Assembly: GCA_027625915.1 (NCBI GenBank)
Contig: JANTQA010000047.1
Span: forward strand, 13,392,001 to 13,456,000
Length of the DNA stretch: 64,000 nucleotides
Reading direction: 5' to 3'
DNA from: Anaeramoeba flamelloides
Taxonomy: Eukaryota; Metamonada; Anaeramoebidae
A model generated the notes under the pieces. The model was given only the letters and a program-made list of their open reading frames with translations, searched no databases and was not told where the DNA came from. A program made the translations under genes and the position numbers. The stretch's first letter is position 1, and the number at the start of each line of letters is the position of its first letter. This document shows, piece by piece, positions 1-10,353 of this stretch.

Positions 1-1034
1 AGATTAAAGAAAAGAGGCTTTTTTTGAAATTTTAAATTCAAATTGAAAAACAAAATGTTATTATTATTGAAGGAAATAAATTAAACGAAAAAGAAGAAGA
101 AGAAGGAAAAAAAATATTTGAATAAAAGTAAAAAGTAATTTTTGCATTTTCTCATACATCTTTTTCTTTTTTCTTCTTCCCTTTTTCCTCAACATTTTTT
201 AAAGCAATAATTATTAAAACCGAATTGAAAAAAAAATTCAATTCTAGAAGACTATATTTTAGAATGATCAGGAAGTTAAATCTAAGAAAGTTTTTTTTCA
301 AAAAATTTTTGTTGATAAAATAAAAAAGTAATATTTAGTTTTTGAATTGATGAACGAATTGTTTTGTTTGTTTTTAATTTTATTTTACATTTTTATTTTT
401 AATTATTTTGTTTTTAGTGGTACCCGTGCTTATTTAGAGACAAAAATTTAATCCTTAAATAATAAATAGATTTTTCATATATCTTTAAGAAAAAAATGTT
501 TTTTTTTCAATGTATTTAAAAACAAGACTAGGTCATTGTTTTATATATCGTTTAGTCGTAAATTTGAGAATAATTTCATTGAAAATACAATAACCATAAA
601 TAAATTAGAACTACGTTTTTTAAAAATTCTTTGTTTTTTTTTTTAAAATTCTTTGTTTGTTTTTAAAAGTTATTTGTTTTTTTTTAAAAATATAATATAT
701 TTAAATAACCAATTTTTGTTTTGGATGAAATATATATTTTTTCTTTGTATATCAAAATTAATCGCAAGAATAAAAAGAAAAAAGAATGATTTGAGATGAA
801 TTTTTAATCCTCATTTAAAAAAAACTAATTTTTTTTTTTTTTTAAAAAAAAAGAAAAAATTATTGGAAAAATAAATAGAAAATATTTTTTGTTTTTTTTT
901 TTTTTAATTAATTTTGTGTTTTTTATTTTTTTATCAGAAAAATGGAAATATTTTGCAAACCAATCAGAAGTCAAAATCCAAAAAATGTTGAATATATATA
1001 ACGATAGATACATCAATCGATACTTAATAAATAA

Positions 1035-1035
<1 letters not shown>

Positions 1036-1070
<35 letters not shown>
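1036..1070. repeat. (AT)n microsatellite
   Basis: About 17 uninterrupted AT dinucleotides. Similar runs occur at about 15277-15327, 23315-23343, 37104-37134, 58903-58936 and 59464-59488, several of them touching the ends of TA-inserting elements. Confidence 0.9.
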
Positions 1071-1072
<2 letters not shown>

Positions 1073-1079
1073 TGATAAA

Positions 1080-1210
1080 AAAAGATATTTGAAAATTTTT
1101 TAATATTAATTTGAAAAAAAATAATGATTTTTGGTATGAATATTATTATTAAATTCTGCAAACATTTATTTGATACAATTTAACAATTAAAAAATTTTCA
1201 AATATCTTTT
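1080..1210. repeat. foldback with 24-bp perfect arms
   Basis: The 24 bases at 1080-1103 are the exact reverse complement of 1187-1210, separated by 83 bases of AT-rich spacer. It could be a small foldback transposon or an RNA hairpin in the 3' region of the neighbouring gene. No coding capacity. Confidence 0.75.
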
Positions 1211-1544
1211 ATGAATCTCATTCGTATCATACTACTAAATACTCAAAATGAGTTGTCAATTTAAAATTATAAAAGAAGGAAATAAATTGTAAAGAAAATC
1301 AAAAAAAGTTTGTGTGTTTTTTGTTATTTTTTTAATGTTTTTTTATTTTTTTGTTTTTTTGTTTTTTTTTTTAATTTTTTTTTTTTTTTGTTTTTAATTT
1401 TATTTTTTTTGTTTTTGTGAAAGATTGTGGATGTAATTTGAAAATGTTTTTTGTTATTATTGTTTTTTTTTTTTTTAAATTGTTTATTTGAATTGTTTTT
1501 TATAATATTTCTACCTATTATTTTCATTTTTAAAAAAAAAGGAA

Positions 1545-4500
1545 TTATTTTTTTTCATGATGTTTATGTCTAGAATTTATGCTTGAGTGTGTGCTTTGAT
1601 TTTTTTCTCTTCTTTCTTTAAGATCTCTATAGCCATCACGAGAATAATGGTTTGATCTTTTTCTTTCAGATCTTCTTCGATCCATATTGGTTTGTTGAGA
1701 TTCCTCTTTTCTTTGGCCATTTGATGAAGATTTGTGATATCTATTAGGATTATTATTTGTGTAATTTTGTTCTGAAATTTTAGAATTATAAGAAGAGGAT
1801 GAAGTAGACGAGGTAGACGAGGTAGAGGAAGTAGAGGAATTAGAGGAATTAGAGGAATTAGATGAAGTAGACGAGGTAGATGAATTAGACGAAGTGGATG
1901 GATTATTTGATAATTTTTGTTGATCTTGTAAATTATGAAGGTTTTGTTTTCGAAGTTGATCTATTTGTTGTTGTTGCTGCTGCTGTAATAATTTAAATTT
2001 TTTTAATTCTTCGCTTTGTCTTCGGATCATTTCTTCTTGTTGTTGAATCAAAGCTAAAGAATTTTCTAATTCTACAGATGATACTTGTTTTTTATTTGAA
2101 CTGCCCTTTTCCTTTTCTAAAGTTAATTGAGACCGGTTTTTAATGGGCTGTGTTGATTTCATAATTGATAAAGTTTTGTCACCAATAACAGTACCATTTA
2201 ACATTAAAGCGTTCCTAGCTTGTTCTGCATTTGAAAATTCAATAAACGCAAATCTCGCAGGATGGCGAGTGTCACCAGCTAAAATCAAATTGGTAACTGT
2301 ACCACAAGTCTTTTCAAAAAATGTACGTAATTGATATTCAGTGACACGAACATCAATATTTTTGACATACACAGTAAGTGGTAATGTTCCGTACTGATCA
2401 TCATTGGTTGAGACTTGGTAATTTGGGTTCATATATGATGGATTTTTAATTGCAGTTTTTGATGGCTGAACTCTTTTTTTTTTTTTTTTTTTTTTTTTTT
2501 GTGAATTAAACAGAAACAAAAAAGTAGAAAAAAAAAATAAAAAAGAAAATTAAAGTAAGAGTTTAAGTTTTTCTTTTATTTCTTATTTATTTTGTTTTTT
2601 AATTTCATTTATTAATTTTTTTTTGATTTTGTATTTTATTTTTCAATTTTTTTATATTTGTGTTTTGAACAAATAGTATTGTCCATTTTTACTAGAATAT
2701 AACCGATTCAAAATCAGCATCTTCTCGCGAAAATGGTTATTAAATTTAATCATGATACTGTTTTATAAATGTTAATTTATACTTTTTTTTTACTCAACTT
2801 TGTTTATGTTAAAGTATCTAAAAAAATTTTCAAAAATTAATTATTTTAAGAAAATTTTATATCTTGGTATTTGGCTAGATAAACAAACCCATTTAAAGTT
2901 TAGCCTTGATAAAGCTAAGGGTAATTTCAGAAATTAATCAATATCGTACAACCAAGAAATATTTTTATCATGGATTAAAAATTTAGTTTTTTTAAAGCTG
3001 TATTACATATCCAATTATTATATGGATTAGAAATATTTTATTTGACAAAAACAGATTTTAAAGATATTGAGACTTGGATTAAGAAAAAACTGACAAAATT
3101 TTTGTTGATCCACTTTCACCCAGACTTATTTATAAAACTGAAGCAAAAATTGATCGTTTCAGAATACCAATTTGTTAAAGAAGATTTAAGTGAATTCAAA
3201 ACTTAAAAATCCTCGTTTTTGATAAATGAATCAACTGTTTCCCTTTTAGAAATAAAAGAATTTGAAGTTATTAATTGGCAAATCTCAAAATTTAAAACAA
3301 CTAGAAATTGAACTTGACAATTTCAGAATTAAAAATTTAAAAAATGTTCGAGTTGGTAGTGTAGTTATGTTTTTTCATAATTGAACAGAATTGAGTGAAA
3401 TCTATGATTTTACTCTGTTCTTTTGAATTTTGGAAACTCTAAATACAAAAGATATTTAAAATGGAATTGTTCAACATCTATTTTAAAACTCAGAAATTTT
3501 ACAAATTATCTAAATAGATATCTTATGTTTATGAATAAAAAATAAATCAAAATTTTGAGCATTATGTAAAAAAATAAACAATTTAGATATCTTTGAAGAT
3601 TTGGATCATTTTCTATGGAATTGTCCAACCTATAAAATAATCATAAAATCTGGATTCAAGAATTAATATATCTAATATTTTCAATTATTAATAATAGTTT
3701 TAATATTATTATAAAAAAAAAATTCATCAGGCTTATTATCCCTAGTGGATCATAAACATATTTTTGAGTCTTTAATTAAATTTCTAAAGAAAAATTTAGG
3801 AATTTGGGAAGTGACGTCAAGTGCCGTAGAGTTTCGTCAAGTGTCCTAACTTTTCAGAATTCAAAAAAATAGAGAAAAATATTCGATTTTATTCAATTAT
3901 TTTGAACCATGGAAAAGATAACGTCGGTTTTCTTGTGTTTTCTGTTTATTTGTAAAGTGTTCTAGGTTTTGTTTACTTTAGAAATAAACCGAAAATTTAT
4001 TAAAATTTTCTGTTTATTTCTAAAGTAAAAAAAACCTAACGAAAATCTATTGATTTTCCAAATAGAAAACTCAAGAAATGATAACGTTGGTTTTTTTTAA
4101 ATTAAGAAATAAAAAGAAAAATTCAAAAATTTTCTCTTATGCTGTACTATTAATTGAAATTTTTATAAATATGATTGAAATTAAATTGAATTTTTTCCGT
4201 TTCATAAAATACAATTTTGTTAATAGAAAATCAATCTATAGATCTAAAAATTTATTATAGGGTTGGAATGTGGCTGTACAATAAACTTTTTAATATATTT
4301 CAAAAAACATTTCAATTCATTTTACTGTTGCTCAAATGTTTTATTTGATACTTTTTTGACAATGATCGTTGAAAATATTTTTCTACATTGAAAATTCAAA
4401 TAGCAGTAGTTATGGATAGATCCTTTCAAGATTAAAAAAAGTTTTTTGGGCTTTAAGGACTACGTTTTCAACTGGAGGGTGTTTTGCCGCTGTTTCATTT

Positions 4501-6770
4501 TACATTCACTTCTCTAAAAGAATTTTCGTTCTGAAGAAATTGGACAAAAAAATTGCTCATTTCAAAATTAAAATCAACACAAACAAATAAAACAAATTTT
4601 TCAAATAGTTTTTTTGATGTGGATGGATTTTTATAATGGGGTATAATTTCTTTTAAGGGGTTTCCTAACTTTAGTATCTATGAGGGTTGAAATACATGAA
4701 AATAAACAAAATTTCATAATAAATGTCCCAATTTTTTTTTATTTTTATTTTTTTTTTTTATTTTATTTTTAGATGAAAAACAAATATTTCTAGTGTATAG
4801 AACTGAATATTAAAATAATAATTTTTTATATAATAGATAACTTCAATTTATAAAAATAATTATTTTCAAAATTTGATTTTTAATGGGACAATAGTTTTGA
4901 AATGGAGTTTAGATCTTTGAAAGAAAATTTTTAAAAAAATGAATTTAAGGGGTTTGAATGTACAAGTTAAAATTTGTAAACATTTCAAACTTGTAAAAGT
5001 AACTCTAAAAAATATTTAGAACAGTTTTGAGGAATTGTTCTGTATTTAGAGATTTGAAATGGAAATTATGAAATTGTAAAATCAAATTTTGGTAGTGATC
5101 TAAGAAAGTAAAATTGTGAAAATTGTTAGAATTATGAAAATTTAGTATTTTTTTTGAAGAAGAAATTCACAGTGTATAAATTTAACTGGGATTATAAACT
5201 ATTTTTCAAACAAAAGGGTACACCTCTCAAATCGTCAATACCATCGACTTTGATTGTTCATAAGATAATTACTTATTGGTGATTTTCATTTTAATTATTC
5301 ATTTTTTCATTTTTTGCTTTTTTTATTTTTGGAATTGAACAGTTGGAAAATGAAAAAGCAAGATCAGAAGAAACCAATTTGGAAATAATCTATCTGTGTA
5401 TAAATGGAAACAGTTTAAGTTTGATTTCGAATCAAGATAGAAATAGGAATTAAGAAAGACCATTATTGGATTGATGCATAGAACAAAGAAAAGAGAAATA
5501 AAGAAAAAACATTCCAATAAAATACCCAGATGAATTGCAACTTTATATTGAAAATGAGACTTTAAAGAACAAAAGTTTGACGTGTAAAGAATTATCAATA
5601 AAATGTGGAGAACTTTTCCCCAATTCGCCTTGTTCAAAGGTTTTTATTGGGTTTTATAATTTTTTTCATTACAATTTACAAAACGAGATTTCTCATTTCA
5701 AATAAAAGGGCACACCAATTTTTAAAATATTGAATTTTAATTTTTTATTGTTTTGTTTTAATGAGTTTTAAAGATCCAGTTGAGTGTTTTTTTATGTTTT
5801 AAAGCGTTTCTTATATTTTAGAATGATACTATAATTAATTTGATTCATTTATGAATAATTCTTGAAATTTTTTGTGCACTTTTATTTGAAAAAGAGTTTA
5901 GAACTCTTTCAAGAGCATTTTTATCAACAATTTCACTATTTTTGCCTGAAAACGTCGTACTTAATTTGAAGATCTGTTTGATGTTTTGGTCCCGTGTTTT
6001 CATTTTTAAGATTTTCATTTGTTTTTTTAAAAACCCAAAACAATAAACTTCTGAACAACAGTAGGAAAATTAGTCAAAAATAAATAAAATTCCAGCTTTT
6101 TCTGATTACTGTTAATTGAAAAATAAATTGAACAAAATTTTCAGTCATCTTTTTGAAAAAAAAAAAAAAACATACTCCCAACAAATAAAATAGATCATTA
6201 AAATTGCAAATCTAAAAGTGTAAAAATCAAAATACAAACAAGAATTCATGCTTTTCAGAGTTTTAATTTCGATTAGATCTTTTTACACATGTTTTTTGGA
6301 AAGCAGAAGGAAAACGTTGTCCTGTTTATTTTGAACAAAGAGTAAAGTTGTGGTTTTGATAAATAAGTGTTACTCGACAATAAATTTGTTCAATGAAAAA
6401 AGAAAATCTTGACAAGTTATTCTACTTTTTCTTTTACACAAGCACCAAACAAAGACAAAGAAAAAAATATAAATTATTGAAGAACAAAAAATAGACAAGA
6501 AAAAAGAGAAAGATGAAAAGAGTATTACTCTATTGAGTACAGTCCTAGATTTGAACCGTTTAAAGTCAAAGCTTTCTGAGCATCAATTGGGGTTGTAAAT
6601 TCTATAAATGCAAAACGTTTTGCATGGTTTGTATCTCCACAAAGCTTACAAGCAGCAATTGTTCCACACGAACTAAAATATTGAAGAAGTTGTTCCTCGG
6701 AAATTGCAACATCAATGCTTGTAATAAAAACAGTACAATGCATTTTTGAATTTTGGTAATTGTTCATCAT
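1545..6770 (-). CDS. CID-type two-RRM protein with Gln-rich coil and RS-like tail
   Basis: Model: complement(join(1545..2472, 6529..6770)), about 389 aa, TAA stop. Exon 1 encodes RRM1 (TVFITSIDVAISEEQ through RFAFIEFT to NGSNLGLYSI). Exon 2 opens with the linker VQPSKTAI and encodes RRM2 (TVYVKNIDVRVTEYQ, RFAFIEFSNAEQARNAL), then a Gln-rich coiled coil, a Ser/Thr run and a basic RS-like tail. Plant CID8-13 proteins (PABP-interacting) have the same tandem RRMs and the same linker, V-x-PSKTAI, so two separate genes would each be half of one known architecture. The donor is GTAATA after phase 2; the acceptor is AG after a long A-run, restoring frame as Y-S-I-E-V-Q-P-S-K. It probably acts in mRNA binding or translation control. 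No PAM2 motif was found. The start is the first ATG of exon 1. A TTTTTTTTAG acceptor near 6796 suggests an upstream exon or a 5' UTR intron, so the N-terminus is not settled. SREK1-type SR proteins are the alternative relatives. Confidence 0.8.
2880..3680 (+). mobile_element. LINE (non-LTR retrotransposon) 3' fragment
   Basis: From about 2987 a 77-codon open stretch reads FKAVLHIQLLYGLEIFYL, then TKTDFKDIETWIKKKLTKF. This is the pattern of LINE reverse-transcriptase thumb/connection regions (K-A-V-x-x-x-LLYG-x-E-x-x-x-LTK). Further on, near 3565-3670, a frame reads LCKKINNLDIFEDLDHFLWN followed by CPTY, resembling the Cys/His motif (CxxC...HFLxxCP) at LINE C-termini. The two pieces are in different frames and stops lie between them, so the copy is dead and strongly 5'-truncated. 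It sits in the intron of the two-RRM gene, in the opposite orientation. Clade not determined. Confidence 0.65.
3925..4075. repeat. imperfect palindrome
   Basis: The left arm reads into TTTACTTTAGAAATAAACCG; its near-complement (TTTCTAAAGTAAA) follows after a short loop, and the outer parts of both arms also pair imperfectly. Looks like a small foldback element inside the intron. Confidence 0.55.
5193..5902 (+). mobile_element. family-A TIR element, copy 1
   Basis: Left end TAAACTATTTTTCAAACAAA is matched in inverted orientation by the right end TTTGAAAAAGAGTTTA, flanked by TA-rich bases. About 0.7 kb; further copies lie at about 16303-17017 and 22611-23319. An internal + frame around 5510-5650 reads KYPDELQLYIENETLKNKS then LTCKELSIKCGELF, recalling an N-terminal helix-turn-helix of a DNA transposase. 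It is conserved, with decay, in the other copies. Probably a non-autonomous derivative of a TA-inserting transposon. It sits in the two-RRM gene intron. Confidence 0.65.
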
Positions 6771-7206
6771 CAAAATAAGGATACGACTCAAACCTAAAAA
6801 AAATATTATTTGTAGAAAAATAAAAAAATGATTTTTTTATTAAAAAGGTACCTCAGAAATAACTCAAAAAATTTTGGTCACAATTTTTAATTCATACACT
6901 TTTCGTTTTTGAAGAAATTTCAAATTTTAAAAAGTAATAAACAGAGCTTTATTCCCAATAAGTTTTAATAGAGAATTTTTTACAAATAAAACTTTTAATA
7001 AATTATAATTCAAAACAATTTGTTGGTTGATAGATTTTCTTAAGGGAGTAGCCACGGTAAATGAAAAATTTTTCACTTTTTTGGAATTTTTAAAAAGGAT
7101 CAGAAAATAACATTTTTTACTTTTGTTGTACCTCAATGATTTTTATTATTTAAAGTACTTCATTCATTAGATTTTTTAAATTTTTTTTTCAATGTCTCAA
7201 AGAAAT

Positions 7207-7301
7207 TGCCACAATAGAATGTTGAGTTGAATTGCAAAAAATAGTGTTTTGAATGTTAAATAACTTATCTTTTATCCTTCTCTCAACATTCTATTGTGGC
7301 A
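7207..7301. repeat. 20-bp perfect inverted repeat
   Basis: TGCCACAATAGAATGTTGAG at 7207-7226 is exactly inverted at 7282-7301, with a 55-base loop. It may be a small foldback or part of the family-G element around it. Confidence 0.75.
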
Positions 7302-7663
7302 TTTAATTTTTTCATTTTTTATTTTTTTATCATTTTTGAGATTTTTTTTAATCCTGACAACATTAAGCAATTAGAAATATTTTAATATTAGTGGCATTTG
7401 GGATTAATGGATTTTGTTTAAAAAGAACAACAACCTTACAATTGAGAGAATCATAAAAAGGAAACATAAATGGGACTTAAATAGCTAGAAGGATTCCAAA
7501 ATTAGAATAATTAAGTCAAATTATTACTTATTAGGATTTTAAATCGTTTGGTTTAGTGGAATTGGAGAAGTGAATATGATTATATGTTATCAAAGTTTAA
7601 ACCACAAAATAGCCATAAGTTTTATTCAAAGAATCTGAAATTATCTTCTCCCAAAATTAAAAC

Positions 7664-8204
7664 TAAACCCCATTCCAAAAATTTGGACAGATCAGAAAAT
7701 CAAAAATATAAAAAAAAAAAAACTCAATTTATTATATTTTTTCCAAATGTAATATAAAACCATATTTAAATAACCTAGTATTAATGGTTTTTTAAGTAAT
7801 CATTTTCATCCAAATATAAGAAAACAATATAAAATAAAAAATCAAAACAAGTGTGTCCAAAATAAGGAAACGAGTTTGAACAAAAAATATATTGGTAGAT
7901 TTGTTAAAATTACACCAACAATGGTTGATCGATCAAATGATAAGATACCATGCACCAGTTGTATGTGGATTTTTCAATTTTTGATACTCAACACTAACAT
8001 TCTATCAACCATCTATAAAAAATTTTTCAGATCTAACTAAACAGATTAAGTAACTGAAAAATTGAAAATGAAAACAAAAACAAAAAAGACAAAAAATGAA
8101 ATAGTTTGTTGAATTAAAATTAATTTCCAATAGGATGTAAAGTGTAGTATTATTGTTATTTTTCCAACTGTTTAAACTGTGTCCTAATTAATTGAATTAA
8201 GTTT
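7664..8204. mobile_element. family-B Tc1/mariner-like MITE, copy 1
   Basis: The left end AAACCCCATTCCAAAAATTT matches the copy at 58936 nearly base for base. The right end TGTCCTAATTAATTGAATTA is a decayed inverse of it. The TIR type (ATTCCAAAAATTTGGA) and TA flanks are typical of Tc1/mariner-derived MITEs. About 540 bp, no intact coding region. Confidence 0.7.
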
Positions 8205-8405
8205 ATTTTAATAAAAAAATAATAAAAAAAAAAAAACTATTTTATCAATATAATCTCTTTTTTTTAATTATTGAACATTACTAAAATTAAAATAATCAAA
8301 TAATTTTTTTAAAAAAATTTTTAGAGAATCTACGATCACACGCCACTAAAATAAAATGTTCATATCTCATCTCTCTCAAATTTTTATCATGTCTTATGGT
8401 GTAGC

Positions 8406-9625
8406 TACCCCCTTAAGGGGGTAAGTACATTTTTCATTTTTTGAGTGCCACCATTTATGTGAAAATGAATTCTTCAAATCATTTCTTTAGCAAAATACAT
8501 TGATATTTTCATAAATACTAGAGTGGAATATATCCTAGTATAAGATATTTTCATACCAACAAAAAAACTCAAATCAAAAAAATGAAAAAATCGATCAATA
8601 AAAAATAAATAAAAATCATTTATTACTTGATCTTATCTATAAGATTTTACACAATTACTTATTCTTTATTTGGTTTTATTTTTAATTCTTTATGAAAAAA
8701 ATTTTGTTTTAAAAAATTTTGATAAACAAATTACTGTTTATTTCGAAAGAATTTCCAAAATGAATTCTGAATTCCTATTTTCATGTATGCCATCTAATTC
8801 TAGTTTTAGTTCAGAAAATCAGAGATTTTTTTAATTCTTCTTGAGAATAGGGGTTTATTGGACAAATTCGTTTGATTTTATAATTATTTATTTTCCATTA
8901 AAATGAGAACTCAAAAAAATTCTGAATCTGATTGAAATTTGTTATTGAATTTTTCAATTATTTTGATTTGAATCTTTTGTAACTGTTTTTTGATTCCAAG
9001 AATTCAACTCCTTTATTTTAATTTTTGAAATAGTATTCCTTGTTTTGGCTTTGTTTGATAAAATGTTTGAAAATTGAATTTTGAAAGCAAATTAGTAAAA
9101 AAAAGTTTTTTAAAATAATAATAAATAGTAATGGGGCGAGAAATTTAAGGAAAAAAATAGTTTGTATTTACACAAACTAAGAAGATAAAGAAAACCAATC
9201 TTCCAAAATAGGTTTTTATCGATTTTTTTTTTTTTCATTCTTGATTTCAACAAATTTATTTGGAATGATGATCTTTCGTGTTTGGTCTTCTAAAAGAAAA
9301 TATTTGATTCAAATGCACACCTTTTTGGGTATGTTTTGTTGGTTTACTGTTTGACTAATTACAATCGTTCGTATAAACACATCTCTAGATCCAAAACCAA
9401 ATTGAATAAAACAAAAAATTCAATCAAAAAAAATGTTCAAAAAATTGAAAAATTTAAGATTCAACTCTGAATTACTTTGATTCTTTTCACAAATAGACTA
9501 GCGAATGGTGTTTTGGTTTCAAAGTTTCAATATCTGTTGGCACTCAAAAAATAATTTTTCAGTAATGTTAACACAATTAAAATTTTTCAAAATGGAAAAA
9601 TGTACTTACTTCCTTAAAGACAGTT
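8406..9625. mobile_element. family-G TIR element, most complete copy
   Basis: The left terminus CTTAAGGGGGTAAGTACATT is inverted at the right terminus (ATGTACTTACTTCCTTAAAG). TIR similarity runs further inward with gaps (for example TTTTTTGAGTGCCA near both ends). About 1.2 kb. Related copies are at about 36519-37975 and as the two ends of 57252-60705. No transposase frame survives, so it is probably non-autonomous. Confidence 0.65.
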
Positions 9626-10353
9626 TTAAGATTTTGAAAGTTAACAAAATATTTCTGGTTATGAGATAACTTTCAACAATTATTTCACAATTTGAAAAGT
9701 TATCTTTTTTAATTCAATTTTTTATCCTTTTTGGACTTTAAAAAAACTTTCATTAGGTTTTAGAAATTTGTAAAATTTCAAAGAACACAAGAAAATGAAA
9801 TCTTGTAGACTCTTAGGTTAAAAGTTTCAAAAGGTCTTTAAAAAAATAAAAACAAAATTTTAAGAAATTAGAAAAAAAGTTTACGATATATAAAATTTAA
9901 AAGGAGTTTTTTGATAAGAGTATGTGATAAACACAAAAAATCACTTCCAATAACAATATAAAGCTATCCAATAGTTTTTAAACAAGAATTTGGTTTCAAA
10001 TAATCCAAATTAGTTACTCATTTGGAAATGTATACCCTCTCATTCTTCTTTTATAATAAACATACCCAAGACAATATTAGAATTTTTTTTCATATTATCA
10101 CGTAGATTAAAATAAAAAAGAAGTTCTGTTAATAAAAAGTAATTGTATAAAATTATTTACAATTATTAATAACAAAAAATTCAATAAAGGAAATATTTAT
10201 AATATTTGATTTCGAAACAAAAGAACAAAAACAAAAGTAAAAGGTAAAGGAAAACAAAATTTTTAGGAAATTATTATTAATTCTTATTAATTATAAAAGT
10301 TTTTTTTCAAAAAAAAGAAAAAAAAACATAAAACTAAGATTTAAATCTGATTG

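Larger units (their letters stand above)
1..1544. other. non-coding flank with AT microsatellite and foldback
   Basis: No reading frame with protein-like composition is visible on either strand. Short open frames here are Lys/Phe-rich products of A- and T-tracts. The stretch lies 3' of the two-RRM gene, so its right end will include that gene's 3' UTR. It also holds an (AT)n run and a small perfect foldback, listed separately. Confidence 0.6.
2473..6528 (-). other. 4.06-kb intron of the two-RRM gene, filled with element relics
   Basis: GTAATA donor at the 6528 side; the acceptor AG is preceded by an A-run of about 27 nt. Between them lie a LINE tail (2880-3680, opposite strand), an imperfect palindrome (about 3925-4075) and a family-A TIR element (about 5193-5902). 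No host exon is needed in between, because the phases on both sides match. Confidence 0.75.
7047..8416. mobile_element. family-G type element with nested family-B insertion
   Basis: The ends are CTTAAGGGAGTAGCCAC at 7047 and its approximate inverse (GTAGCTACCCCCTTAAG) at about 8400-8416. The right end abuts the next family-G element. The family-B element at about 7664-8204 lies inside and is therefore probably younger. No coding sequence recognised. Confidence 0.5.
6771..10353. other. intergenic, element-rich
   Basis: Between the 5' end of the two-RRM gene and the 3' end of the PH/RhoGAP-like gene. It holds a family-G end at about 7047, a 20-bp hairpin at 7207-7301, a family-B mariner-like element (about 7664-8204), a second family-G end at about 8390-8416 and a near-complete family-G element (about 8406-9625). 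No host gene seen. Confidence 0.6.

Noticed and set aside
2473-2519. N-terminal MFLFNSQ plus poly-Lys leader of the second RRM exon
   Set aside because: It is the translated A-run of the intron end; the conserved linker begins right after the AG.
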